Shown here piece by piece: positions 41,118 to 50,066 of a DNA stretch of 64,000 nucleotides (positions within the stretch are counted from its first letter, which is position 1; each line of letters starts with the position of its first letter). The notes beneath the pieces were generated by a model. That model did not search any database. It worked only from the letters and a program-made list of their open reading frames with translations, and was not told where the DNA came from. Where the stretch lies: positions 9,348,501 to 9,412,500 of the forward strand of contig NZ_JAVDYC010000001.1 in assembly GCF_031458255.1 (NCBI RefSeq), given 5' to 3'. The position numbers were made by a program, and so were the translations under genes. The stretch is from Catenuloplanes niger (GTDB lineage Bacteria > Actinomycetota > Actinomycetes > Mycobacteriales > Micromonosporaceae).

Positions 41118-42614
41118 GGACGGGACGTAACCGGCCATGAACTGGGCCAGTTCGACCGCGCGGCCGGCGTTGACCCGGCCCCGGCCGAGCTGCCCGGCGA
41201 AGCCGGGGTTGAGCGCGTCGACGCTGTCGCAGGTGTCCTCCACGACCGCGCGGATCTCGGCACCGGACAGCTCCGGCGCCGCGGACCAGACCAGCGCGGC
41301 CAGGCCGGCGACGTGCGGCGCGGCCATCGACGTGCCGTTCAGGAAGCCGTGCGTGTCGTCGGGCTTGCTGGACCAGATGTTGACGCCGGGCGCGGCCACG
41401 TCGACGTTCGTGCCGAAGTTCGAGAACGTGGCCCGGGCGCCGTTCTGGTCGAGCGCGGCCACCGCGATCACCTCCGGGTAGACGCCCGGGTACTGCGGGG
41501 TGACGTCGGTGTTCGTGTTGTCGTTGCCGGCCGCGAAGACCACCACCACGTTGCCGGCCACCGCGTTCTGGACGGCGGTGCGGACGCCGGCGTGGTCACC
41601 GCTGGTCCGCCAGCTGCAGTTGATCACGTAGCGGCGGTCCGGGAACGCGGCCGCCTGCGCGGCCGCGTAGTTGATCGCGTCGGCGCGGTTCTGGTTCAGG
41701 CCGGCCGACAGGTCGATCCGCAACGGCATGATCCGGCACCGTGGTGCGACGCCGACCACGCCGACCGCGTTCTCCACGCCCGCGGCGGTGCCGGCCACGT
41801 GGGTGCCGTGCTCGTCGGCGTCGTCCGGGCTTCCGTCGGCCGCGTCGGCGAAGTCCCAGTCCTCGTTGCCGCGCGGCAGCAGGTTCGCCGCCAGGTCGGG
41901 ATGGTCCAGGTCCGCGCCGGTGTCGATCACGGTGACGATGACGTCGGGGTCGCCACGCAGCACGTCCCAGGCCACGGTCGCGCCGATGTCGATCCCGGTC
42001 GTGCCGGCCACCCCGTTGACGGTCTGCCCGGTGTTGCGCAGGCCCCACAGCAGCCCGAAGTCCGGGTCGGCGGGCACGTGCTGCGCGTCGTCGAAACCCA
42101 CCTCGCTCGGCTCCGCGAACGCGACCTCGGCGCGGTCGGTGAACGCCCGGATCGTGGCGAACAGCGCCCGCCCGTCCGGCACCGCGACGGTGTAGTAGCC
42201 CGGGGTGCGCTGGCGGACCAGGATCCGGCTGCCCAGCGCCGTGATCACCGCCTGCGCGCCGGCGTCGGTCACGCCGTCGGTGAACTGCACCGTCAGCTCG
42301 TCCGGCAGGAAGTACCGGTCGAGCCCGTCGCCGTCCACCAGCACCGGCACGGAGTTCGCGACGCCGTCCGTGCCGGGCAGGTCCGCGGCGGCCCGGCCGG
42401 GTGCGACGAACACCGCGGCGAACCCGCGTCGTAGGTCGGCGCCGCGGCTGAGGGACCGCACGGCCGGGTGTGCGGTGAGCCGGTCCAGGTCGCCCGCGGT
42501 CACGGTGACCACGGCCTCGCCCGGTTTGGCCCGCAGCTCCACCCGGCGGCCGGTGAGCTTGTCCGGGTACCAGTAGTCCCGATCGTCGAGCACCCGAGGC
42601 CGGTGATCGGTCAT
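41100..42614 (-). CDS. Subtilisin-like (S8) serine protease without signal peptide
   Basis: 504 aa. Catalytic Asp231 (VIDTGADLDHPD), His269 (EHGTHVAGT), oxyanion Asn364 (AAGNDN) and Ser429 (GTSMAAPHVAG) are all present. Residues about 85-175 look like a propeptide of fervidolysin type (LPDELTVQFTDGVTDAGAQAVIT). The N-terminus (MTDHRPRVLDDRDYWYPDKL) is not a signal peptide and there is no TM anchor, so it may act in the cytosol or leave by another route. SD GGAGGG at five bases. It heads an operon with SCP2 and 91-aa proteins. Confidence 0.87.
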   Translation of the reverse strand: MTDHRPRVLDDRDYWYPDKLTGRRVELRAKPGEAVVTVTAGDLDRLTAHPAVRSLSRGADLRRGFAAVFVAPGRAAADLPGTDGVANSVPVLVDGDGLDRYFLPDELTVQFTDGVTDAGAQAVITALGSRILVRQRTPGYYTVAVPDGRALFATIRAFTDRAEVAFAEPSEVGFDDAQHVPADPDFGLLWGLRNTGQTVNGVAGTTGIDIGATVAWDVLRGDPDVIVTVIDTGADLDHPDLAANLLPRGNEDWDFADAADGSPDDADEHGTHVAGTAAGVENAVGVVGVAPRCRIMPLRIDLSAGLNQNRADAINYAAAQAAAFPDRRYVINCSWRTSGDHAGVRTAVQNAVAGNVVVVFAAGNDNTNTDVTPQYPGVYPEVIAVAALDQNGARATFSNFGTNVDVAAPGVNIWSSKPDDTHGFLNGTSMAAPHVAGLAALVWSAAPELSGAEIRAVVEDTCDSVDALNPGFAGQLGRGRVNAGRAVELAQFMAGYVPSLPAMS

Positions 42615-42776
42615 CGTGTCCCTCCGTCCATCGTCGTCTCGGTCACGGCGGGTGCGACCGGGTCACACCTGGAATGAGCCGCCGGTCCAGATCGACATAC
42701 AGTCCCGGGCCGGCCCGCCGATATGCGACACCCGGGGACGCGCGGCGCCCGCCCGTGCACGGCCGGGCCACGCCGG

Positions 42777-42849
42777 GACCGGCAGAGAGGCCGGCCACGG
42801 CCGAACGGTGCCCGCGGGAGCACCGCGACGCGACCACGCCGGAAGCGGG
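42777..42849. repeat. Dispersed intergenic repeat, copy 2
   Basis: Same-orientation copy of 4454-4527 in the gap between the divergent subtilase and the MPI-fold gene. The shared core is CGGTGCCCGCGGGAGCAC plus GACCACGCCGG-AGCGGG with one 1-base indel. The remainder of 42615-42938 shows no gene. Confidence 0.6.
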
Positions 42850-42938
42850 CAGAGCCAGCTCTTGATCTTCGGCGTCCGCGCGCGGGCAAGTCGCGGGTGT
42901 GCGGGAAAGCGGATCCCGCTCGCCTTTAGCCTGCACGT

Positions 42939-43502
42939 ATGCAACTTCACGAGGTACTTCGTACCGCCTTCGCGGACACCGCGAGGGTGGTGCACGGCGT
43001 CACGCCGGAGCAGCTCGGTGCGCCGACGCCGTGCGCGGATTGGGACGTGCGGGCGCTGACCAACCATCTGCTGCAGGTCGCCGCCGCGCTCAGCCTGGCC
43101 GGCCGGCGGCTGCCGGTGCCGGCGGAGCTGTGGGGACGGGACCTGATGACCGCGGACGCGCCGGGGGACAGGTTCGACGACGACCGGCGCGCGGCGCTGG
43201 AGGGCTGGTCGGAACCGTCGGCGTGGGACGCGACCGTGGACGTGGGCGGGATGCCGATGCCGGCCCCGGCCGCCGTGTCGATGCTGGTCAGCGACCTGGC
43301 GATCCACGGCTGGGATCTGGCGCAGGCGACCGGCCAGGGGTACGCGTGCGCGCCCCCGGTCGCGCGGGTGACGCGGGACTTCGTGGCCGGGTCGGCGGAA
43401 CAGGGACGACGGATGGGCATCTACGCGGCACCGCAGCCGGTCGCGGACGGCACGGACGTGTTCGCGGAGGCGCTGGCGCTCAGCGGTAGAGCGCGGCCGT
43501 GA
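42939..43502 (+). CDS. TIGR03086-like metal-binding MPI/DinB-fold protein
   Basis: 187 aa. DinB-fold with the metal-ligand pattern: His in DVRALTNHLLQV, and LVSDLAIHGWDLAQATGQ (Asp, His, Asp). PCADWDVRAL near the start is a signature of the TIGR03086/MDMPI family of mycothiol-using actinobacterial enzymes. The stop at 43502 lies inside the convergent WYL gene end (43480), a 23-bp tail overlap. Confidence 0.8.
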   Translation: MQLHEVLRTAFADTARVVHGVTPEQLGAPTPCADWDVRALTNHLLQVAAALSLAGRRLPVPAELWGRDLMTADAPGDRFDDDRRAALEGWSEPSAWDATVDVGGMPMPAPAAVSMLVSDLAIHGWDLAQATGQGYACAPPVARVTRDFVAGSAEQGRRMGIYAAPQPVADGTDVFAEALALSGRARP

Positions 43503-44421
43503 GCGTCGCGGCCACGCGCAGCCGGTCGCGGAGCCCGGCGGGCGCGAGCACCTCGACGAGCGGGCCGAGGCGCAGCATCTGGGTGTAGGCGACGTCGGCC
43601 GACTCCACGGGCAGGTGCGCGCGGGTCCAGCCGTGCTCGTCGACGCCGGTCACACGCATCCCGGTGACGGCCTGCGGTTCGACGGCCCAGCGCAGCGCGT
43701 GCACGCCGTCCGGGTGCAGGCGCACCTCGATCGTGTCCGCGAGCATGCCGCGCACGAACGCGTCCGCGCGCTCGTCCCACGCGGCGGCCAGGTCGAAGTC
43801 CGGCGGCCGGGTGAAGGGCTGATCGGTCACGGTCAGCGCGCCGATCCGGTCGACGCGGTAGACGCGCAGGTCGTCGCCGACGCGGCCGAGCAGGTACCAG
43901 ACACCGGCCTTCAGGATCACGCCGTACGGCAGCACCCGCCGTGTCGCGGTCCGGTAGACGAGGTCGACGGCGAGGTCGCGCCAGACCGCGGTGGCCAGCT
44001 CGGCCAGCAACGGCGGCGCGGCCCGGTCGCTGAACCAGCCGGGCACGTCGAGGTGGAAGCGCTGCACCGCGCGGGCGGACGCGGGCAGCGCGGCCACCAC
44101 CTTCAGGTGCGCGGCCGTGACGAGCTCGCCGAGCCCGAGGTCGCGGGCCGGTCCGGGCAGGCCGAGCAGGAACACGGCCTCGGCCTCGGTCGGTGACATG
44201 CCGGTCAGCCGGGTCCGGTAGCCGTCGACCAGGCGGTATCCGCCGGCCCGGCCCTGCTCGGCGTAGACCGGGACGCCCGCGCCGCTGAGCGCGGTGACGT
44301 CCCGGTACACGGTGCGTTCGGAGACGCCCAGCTCAGCGGCTATCTGCGCGGCGGTCAGCGTCCCCCGCGCCTGCAGCAACAGCACCAGGTTCATCAGCCG
44401 GGAAGCGCGCACGACCGCCAT
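43480..44421 (-). CDS. WYL-domain DeoR-type regulator
   Basis: 313 aa. HTH residues about 6-60 (RLMNLVLLLQARGTLTAAQIAAELGVSERTVYRDVTALSGAGVPVYAE), then a WYL domain about 135-230 (VYRTATRRVLPYGVILKAGVWYLLGRVGDDLRVYRVDRIGAL) and a WCX-like C-terminus. The family senses nucleic-acid-like or other ligands; none is known here. The ATG at 44421 lies 89 bases inside the ABC gene upstream; ATG 44394 would still overlap by 62. Confidence 0.82.
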   Translation of the reverse strand: MAVVRASRLMNLVLLLQARGTLTAAQIAAELGVSERTVYRDVTALSGAGVPVYAEQGRAGGYRLVDGYRTRLTGMSPTEAEAVFLLGLPGPARDLGLGELVTAAHLKVVAALPASARAVQRFHLDVPGWFSDRAAPPLLAELATAVWRDLAVDLVYRTATRRVLPYGVILKAGVWYLLGRVGDDLRVYRVDRIGALTVTDQPFTRPPDFDLAAAWDERADAFVRGMLADTIEVRLHPDGVHALRWAVEPQAVTGMRVTGVDEHGWTRAHLPVESADVAYTQMLRLGPLVEVLAPAGLRDRLRVAATLTAALYR

Positions 44422-46231
44422 TGTCGCCGTTGTCGTCGCCCAGGAATCCGCCGGACTGGCGGGCCCACAGGCCGGCGTAGAGGCCGCCGCGGTGCAGCAG
44501 CTCCGCGTGCGTGCCCTGCTCCACGACCCGGCCCGCGTCGAGGACCACGATCCGGTCCATCCGGGCGATCGTGGAGAGGCGGTGCGCGATCGCCAGCACG
44601 GTACGGCCGCGCATCACCTCGTCGAGCGTGTCGTGGATCGCGGCCTCCGCCTCCGAGTCGAGCGCGGACGTGGCCTCGTCCAACACCAGAATCGGCGCGT
44701 CCCGATAGAACGCGCGGGCCAGCGCGATCCGCTGCCGCTGCCCGCCGGAGAGTTTCACGCCGCGCTCACCGACCTGCGCGTCCAGCCCGCCGGGCAGCGC
44801 GGTCACGAAACCGGCGGACGCCCGGTCGAGCGCTTCACGCAGCCGGCCCTCGTCCGCGGCGACACCGGCGATGTTCTCGCGGATCGAGCGGTGCAACAGC
44901 GTGGCCTCCTGCGTGACCATGGCGATCCGGGCGCGCAGGCTCTCCTGGGTGACGGCCGTGACGTCGGTGCCGTCGATCGTGATCGTGCCGGACTCCGCGT
45001 CGTGGAATCGCAGCAGCAGCCCGACCAGCGTGGACTTGCCCGCACCGGACCGGCCCACGATCCCGACCCGCTCCCCCGCGCGCACGTGCAGGTCGAGCCG
45101 GTCGAGGCCGCCGGCCCCGCGCCCGTAGTGGTGACTGACCCGGCTGAACATGATGGCGCCGCCCCGCACCCGCAGCGGCGTCGACCCCGGCCGGTCCCGG
45201 ACCGCGAGCGGCTGCGCGACGGTCCGCAGCGCACGGTCGAGCGCGCCCACGGCCCCGAACAGCGACGACACGGCGTCCAGCAGCCATTCGGCCATCGACG
45301 TGATCCGGAAGCTGAGCGCGAGAGCGGCCGCGACCAGACCCAGAGGCGCCGCGTCGGTACGCCACAGCGCGATGCCGTACCCGACCAGCCCGACGAGCAG
45401 CGCGCCACCGAGCGCCATCATCGAACTGTTGATCGTCACCTCGACGCGCTGCAGGTCCAGGTGGGCCCGCCGGGCGCGGGCGAAGATCTCCCGGTCGCCG
45501 TTCTCCCGGTCGCCGGCCGCACCGAGCAGCGCGAGCGTGTCGACGTTCGCGTACGCGTCGACGAGCAGGCCGGTCAACGCCGACTCGGCGTCCTGCAGCC
45601 GCTCCGACGCCCGCCGGAAACGCGGCACGATCACGGCCGCCAGCACCGCGTACGCCACGATCCAGGCGCCGAGCGGAAACAGCAGCCGCACGTCGATCGC
45701 GGCCATCACCCACACCGACCCGACGACGTAGGCGACCACGTGGACCAGCGTGTGCATGACGGAATACGCGGCGGTCGCGGCCGCGTCACCGCCGTCGCGG
45801 ACCCAGCTGGCGATCCGCCCGGCGAAGTCGTCCCGGAACCAGCCGACCGACTGCCGGGAGACGTGGCGGTGCATCCGCCAGCGGGCCAGCGGACGCGCGT
45901 TCGCCCGGAACGCGATGTCGTCCAGCGCCTCGCTGACCAGGTTGAGTGCGGGCCTGACCAGCAGAATCAGGGCGGCGACCGCGACCAGTTCGGCGCCGCG
46001 CGCGTCCCAGAACGTGTCCGGGCGGCCGGCGGCGAGCGAGTCGACGAGCCGGCCCGCGTACGCGATCAGCCACACCTCCAGCGCGGCGCACAGCACCGTG
46101 GCGGTGACCGCGACCGCGACGAGCGCCCGCAGTGGGCGCAGCTCATCGATCAGGAACCGGAGCACGCTTCGCGGTAGCGGCCGGTCGTCGTGCGGGAAGG
46201 GGTCAATCGGGTTCTCGAAGAGTCCTGACAC
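44333..46231 (-). CDS. ABC exporter, fused TMD-NBD
   Basis: 632 aa half-transporter of the type I exporter kind. TM helices in residues about 30-330, then nucleotide-binding domain: Walker A GRSGAGKST, Q-loop VTQEATLL, signature LSGGQRQRIALA, Walker B ILVLDEATSALD, switch His IAHRLST. Probably works as a homodimer or with another half. The C-terminal ~28 residues (GDDNGDNGGRARFPADEP..) overlap the WYL gene out of frame. Substrate unknown. The divergent start is 283 bp from the next gene. Confidence 0.87.
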   Translation of the reverse strand: MSGLFENPIDPFPHDDRPLPRSVLRFLIDELRPLRALVAVAVTATVLCAALEVWLIAYAGRLVDSLAAGRPDTFWDARGAELVAVAALILLVRPALNLVSEALDDIAFRANARPLARWRMHRHVSRQSVGWFRDDFAGRIASWVRDGGDAAATAAYSVMHTLVHVVAYVVGSVWVMAAIDVRLLFPLGAWIVAYAVLAAVIVPRFRRASERLQDAESALTGLLVDAYANVDTLALLGAAGDRENGDREIFARARRAHLDLQRVEVTINSSMMALGGALLVGLVGYGIALWRTDAAPLGLVAAALALSFRITSMAEWLLDAVSSLFGAVGALDRALRTVAQPLAVRDRPGSTPLRVRGGAIMFSRVSHHYGRGAGGLDRLDLHVRAGERVGIVGRSGAGKSTLVGLLLRFHDAESGTITIDGTDVTAVTQESLRARIAMVTQEATLLHRSIRENIAGVAADEGRLREALDRASAGFVTALPGGLDAQVGERGVKLSGGQRQRIALARAFYRDAPILVLDEATSALDSEAEAAIHDTLDEVMRGRTVLAIAHRLSTIARMDRIVVLDAGRVVEQGTHAELLHRGGLYAGLWARQSGGFLGDDNGDNGGRARFPADEPGAVAAGAGDADRRADSR

Positions 46232-46514
46232 GGAGTGCCTTTCCGGCGGTGAGATCGAACAGAGGACCGGGAACGCCGCCGGTATCCGTCATGATCGATC
46301 CCTTCTCCGGGTGGCCGCTTCTCCCCCGAGGCTAGGCTCGCTCCCCGCGATCCCGCACCGCATTTTCCGGCCCGCCGCGCCACCGGCACGCCGCACGTGG
46401 GGCGGGCCAGCAGCGCGTGGCGCGGCGGGGATGGTTCATCCGCCGGTGAGCCCTCTCCGTCGGCGGGTGACGGCTTGATGGCTGGCGTGGGCGTGGGCGT
46501 CTACGCTGATGGCC

Positions 46515-46940
46515 ATGATCGAGAGGCCGACTCGGAGCTGGCGGCGCAGGGTGGCCACCCAGGAGGCGGCCGTCGCCGCCGGAGAACTGAACCCGGCCCA
46601 GGCGTATGCCGCCGAGCTGTGGCCGGCCGACTTCATCGCGGCGGTCGACGCCGTCCTGGACGCGTACGAGCACGACGTCGCCACCCTGAACCCGGCCGCG
46701 CCGAACCCGGCCGCGGACGATCCGGCCGCGGACGACGCGGTCTGGGCAGCGATCGAACGAGTCGTCCTGGGCCTGAACGCCGCCGACGAGAGTCATGGCG
46801 CCATCGAGACCGGGGAACGGGAGGAGCTGGCCGAATACGTCGACGCCGTGCTGACCGATGCCGGCGTGGACGTCACCGCCCTCACCGCGCGGCGCGGGAT
46901 CGACCGCGCCGAGCTGACCGACTCCTGGCGAGACTGGTGA
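46515..46940 (+). CDS. Hypothetical acidic protein
   Basis: 141 aa, not recognised. Helical and strongly acidic: RRRVATQEAAVAAGELNPAQAYAAELWPADFIAAVDAVLDAYEHDV, an Asn-Pro-Ala-Ala repeat (LNPAAPNPAADDPAADD), and GEREELAEYVDAVLTDAGVDVTALTARRGID. A TACGCT -10 box at 46502-46507 lies 7 bases before ATG 46515 with no ribosome site, suggesting a leaderless transcript; ATG 46509 is the alternative. The size and composition recall small immunity-like proteins, but there is no toxin next to it. Confidence 0.55.
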   Translation: MIERPTRSWRRRVATQEAAVAAGELNPAQAYAAELWPADFIAAVDAVLDAYEHDVATLNPAAPNPAADDPAADDAVWAAIERVVLGLNAADESHGAIETGEREELAEYVDAVLTDAGVDVTALTARRGIDRAELTDSWRDW

Positions 46941-46961
46941 TCGTCGGCCACGCCCGGTGAC

Positions 46962-47561
46962 TCACGTGGCGTGGCCGAGCAGGCGCCGCGCCCTCCGCAG
47001 AGCATCGGCGCCACCGTCAGCGGTGCCGGCGTAGCCATGGGTCGCGTCGGTGCCGGCCGTGTCCGGCGTGCTGGTGTCCGACGCGAAGGCCTCGATCTCG
47101 TCGAGGTGCGCGGGCTGTGGACCACGGGTGGCCGTCGGCGCGATCAGCAGTGCGCGCCCGGCCGCGACGAGCTCGTCGTGCACCGGCCCGCCGGCCGGCA
47201 CGGCGTCGTCGTCGGTCCAGATCAGCCGGTGCCCCCGGTCCAGCACCGCGCGCGCGGCGGCGAGCTTGACCCCGGGCGCCACACCGTGATCGACCGGGTC
47301 GGTCCAGGCGCGTTCCAGCGGCGGCAGGCCGAACAGGCGCTCGACCTGATCGGCGTCCGCACACCAGGTGGAACACCAGCGCAAGGTGACGCTTCCGGCG
47401 TGGTGCAGGGCCCGGATGCGGTTGATCAGCGCCGGCGCCCAGCACAGCCGGTACGGATGACCACCGCCGTACGCGGTGCCGGTGCGGGCCTCGGCGTCCC
47501 AGCCGGGCCGGGCCGCGTTGAGAACACCGTCGACATCGAGCAACCAGACCGGCTGTTTCAT
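46962..47561 (-). CDS. HAD-like hydrolase
   Basis: 199 aa. Motif I is LLDVDGVLN (Asp9, Asp11) near the N-terminus, motif II lies in LRWCSTW, and a C-terminal Asp pair is in LIWTDDDAVP (motif IV). This is the HAD domain group annotated as secreted or nucleotidase-like in actinobacteria, but it has no signal peptide. A tail of about 30 residues is low-complexity. The frame upstream to 47648 is not needed. Confidence 0.78.
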   Translation of the reverse strand: MKQPVWLLDVDGVLNAARPGWDAEARTGTAYGGGHPYRLCWAPALINRIRALHHAGSVTLRWCSTWCADADQVERLFGLPPLERAWTDPVDHGVAPGVKLAAARAVLDRGHRLIWTDDDAVPAGGPVHDELVAAGRALLIAPTATRGPQPAHLDEIEAFASDTSTPDTAGTDATHGYAGTADGGADALRRARRLLGHAT

Positions 47562-47669
47562 CGACCTCCACCTTCCGCGGGCATCAGCTGTTGACACCGT
47601 CCGCCAGCGGCCGACCGCGCACAATCGATCGCTTCCCGTGCTGACCACCGCCCGTTTGTCCTCACCCCC

Positions 47670-47733
47670 GCGGTCACCTGGTGCGGCCGGCCGCGGGGAC
47701 CAACCGGCCGGGCCGGCCGCACCAGGTGACCGC
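47670..47733. terminator. 23-bp perfect inverted repeat with 18-nt loop
   Basis: Arms 47670-47692 and 47711-47733 (GCGGTCACCTGGTGC.. and its exact complement) match over all 23 bases. It lies 72 bases after the end of the FtsX gene (minus strand) and upstream of the HAD gene. The length exceeds a usual terminator. No gene is seen in 47562-47804. Confidence 0.6.
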
Positions 47734-47804
47734 GCACGGGGTGGCCACCGCGCGAGCCGTGCGTGTGGTGGCGCGGCCGGGCCGGTGACGGGCGGCGGGG
47801 GTGG

Positions 47805-50066
47805 TTACTCGGTGCGCAGGCCGTCCGGTGTGGTGAGGCGCCAGAGCAGCGGCAGGGTGGCGGCCGTGGTGAGGAACGTGACGAGGACGGCTGCGGTGGT
47901 GGTCAGCGTGATGCCGACGTAGTCGAAGCTGATCGGGGCGGACGCGGCGGTCTGGAGGATGGCGCCGAGACCGGCGCCGGTGAGGACCGCCAGGACCATG
48001 CCGAGCAGGACCGGGACGGCCACCTGGTACAGCACGGACGCGGCCAGCGTGGAGCGGCGGGTGCCGAACGCGATCAGGATCGCGAGCGGCCGGCGGCGGG
48101 CGGTGAGTTGCTCGCCGAGGTTGACGACCATGCTGGCGCCGATGAGCAGCAGCAGCGCGGTGGCGAGCACGAGCATGGCCTGGCGGATGCCGGTCAGGAC
48201 GGACGTGATGGTGGTGTCGCTGATCAGGCTGACCCGCGCGGTCGGGTCGACGGTGGCGGCCGCGTTGCGCAGGTGTTCGATCGCGGCCGGGTCGGCCGGG
48301 TCGAGCGCCGCGTAGTACTCCAGCCGGTACGACTCGTACCGCAGGCCGGCGAGCACGGCCGGGGTGACCAGGACATGCGGTGCGATGCCGAGCAGGTCGT
48401 TGCCGAGCGGCGGGACGGTGACCGCGTCCGCGGGCAGTGTCCACCGGGTGTCGCCGCCGTCGAGCGCGTAGACGCCGCCGGGCGTGGCGGGCGAGCCGGC
48501 GGCGACGAACGTGTCGCCGTCCGCGCAGGTCTCGATGACGGCGTACTGCCGGAGCATGGTGCAGTCGCCGATCTGGAGCCGGACGACCTGGTCGTTGGTG
48601 ACGTCGGTGCCGGCCACGGTCGTCTCGGTGGTGACGGCCGTGACGCCGGGGGCGGCGCGGAGCGCGCGCAGCCAGCGGTCGGTGTCGGTGTCGCTGGGCC
48701 AGACGGTGGCCTGGAAGTCCGCGGTGCTGCGGCCGAAGTCGGACGTGTACTGCGTCTGGACCGCGATCATCAGGCCCTGCAGCGCGATCGCGCCGGCGAC
48801 GGAGACCGCGATGCCGGAGACCGCGCGGACGGCGGTGCCGCTGTCCAGTTGCAGCCGGCGGACGGCCAGCTCCCATGCGACGCTGCCGCCGCGGAGCCGG
48901 CGCACGGTGGCCTCGACCCACCAGGGCAGCAGCAGCGCGACGCCGAGCAGCAGCGCGATCAGGCCGCCGAGGACCGGCACCTCGAAGCCGACGTCCTCGT
49001 CGCCGATGCCGTCGTGGATCGGCCAGAGCAACGCGAGGCCGACGGCCGGCAGGATCAGCCGCCACCACAGCCGCCGGCGGCGGTCGGCGCTGTGCCGCAC
49101 CACGCCGAGCGGCTCGACCACGACGCGGCGCAGCGTGGCGAGCGTGACCAGCACGGCCGCGGACGGCACGAGCAGCGCGGTGAGGACCGCGAGCGCGGGG
49201 TGCGGGCGGGCGTCGGCGGCGTAGAAGCTGAGGCCGGCCGGCACGAGCCCACCGCCGACGCTCGCCACGAGCACGTAGCCGACGGTGCCGGTGAGCAGGC
49301 CGAGCAGCGCGCCGGCGAGCGTCTCGCCGGCCGCGATCCGCCGGGTCATGTCCGCGTCCGCGCCGATCAGCCGGATCGCGGCGAGCCGCCGGTCGCGGGT
49401 CTCGCCGCCGAACCGGACCGCGGTCGCGACGAACACCGCGACCGGGACGAGCAGCACGGCCAGGCCGACCGCGCCGAGCAGCACGAGCGTGGGGTCGTTG
49501 CCCTCGTCCAGCTCCGGCCGGCCGAACCGGTCGACGCGGCGCGTGGCGTCGTCGGTCAGCCGGTCGGTGCCGAGGTAGACCGCGAGCTCGGCGGGGCCGG
49601 CCAGCCCGGCCGGGCCGATCTCGCCGATCGTGCGCGCGTCCCACCGGCCGCGCAGCAGCGCGCCGTCGCCGGAGCGCAGCAGCGCGGCGAGCGCCGGGGA
49701 GACGACCATCTCGCCGGGTTTCGGCATGACGGTGACGCCGGGCGGCAGCACCGGGCTGGTGCCGTCGGCCTGAAGTAACCGGCCGTGGATCGACCGGCCG
49801 GCGAAGTCCGTGTCGGCGGGGGCGACCAGCACGGTGCTGTCGCCGCGCGGCACGGGATGGTAGAAGTTGATCGCCTCGGCGCGTTCGGCGAGCCGGGCGC
49901 TGCGCGCGGCGACCAGCGTGGGGATGCTGGCGGTGATCAGCAGCATGGCGACGCCGAGCCCGACACCGACCGCGATCAGCGCCAGCCGGGTCCAGCCGGC
50001 CCGGCCGCCGGCGACGGACAACCGCATGCCGAGCGCGACGTCGGCGGCGCGGCGGCGCAGGCTCAT
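47805..50066 (-). CDS. FtsX-like ABC transporter permease
   Basis: 753 aa. Architecture of large MacB/FtsX-type permeases: N-terminal TM (TRLALIAVGVGLGVAMLLI), an extracytoplasmic domain to about 190, TM groups near 200-330 and 360-470, a second exported domain (about 470-610) and three last TM helices. Two Cys lie in the second exodomain (GDCTML, VIETCADG). It probably moves or signals about lipids or peptides at the membrane with the ATPase next to it. Start overlaps the ATPase stop. Confidence 0.85.
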   Translation of the reverse strand: MSLRRRAADVALGMRLSVAGGRAGWTRLALIAVGVGLGVAMLLITASIPTLVAARSARLAERAEAINFYHPVPRGDSTVLVAPADTDFAGRSIHGRLLQADGTSPVLPPGVTVMPKPGEMVVSPALAALLRSGDGALLRGRWDARTIGEIGPAGLAGPAELAVYLGTDRLTDDATRRVDRFGRPELDEGNDPTLVLLGAVGLAVLLVPVAVFVATAVRFGGETRDRRLAAIRLIGADADMTRRIAAGETLAGALLGLLTGTVGYVLVASVGGGLVPAGLSFYAADARPHPALAVLTALLVPSAAVLVTLATLRRVVVEPLGVVRHSADRRRRLWWRLILPAVGLALLWPIHDGIGDEDVGFEVPVLGGLIALLLGVALLLPWWVEATVRRLRGGSVAWELAVRRLQLDSGTAVRAVSGIAVSVAGAIALQGLMIAVQTQYTSDFGRSTADFQATVWPSDTDTDRWLRALRAAPGVTAVTTETTVAGTDVTNDQVVRLQIGDCTMLRQYAVIETCADGDTFVAAGSPATPGGVYALDGGDTRWTLPADAVTVPPLGNDLLGIAPHVLVTPAVLAGLRYESYRLEYYAALDPADPAAIEHLRNAAATVDPTARVSLISDTTITSVLTGIRQAMLVLATALLLLIGASMVVNLGEQLTARRRPLAILIAFGTRRSTLAASVLYQVAVPVLLGMVLAVLTGAGLGAILQTAASAPISFDYVGITLTTTAAVLVTFLTTAATLPLLWRLTTPDGLRTE

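Noticed and set aside
41100..42614. Mycosin (T7SS protease)
   Set aside because: No signal peptide, no C-terminal TM helix, and 21 kb away from the WXG/EspC genes.
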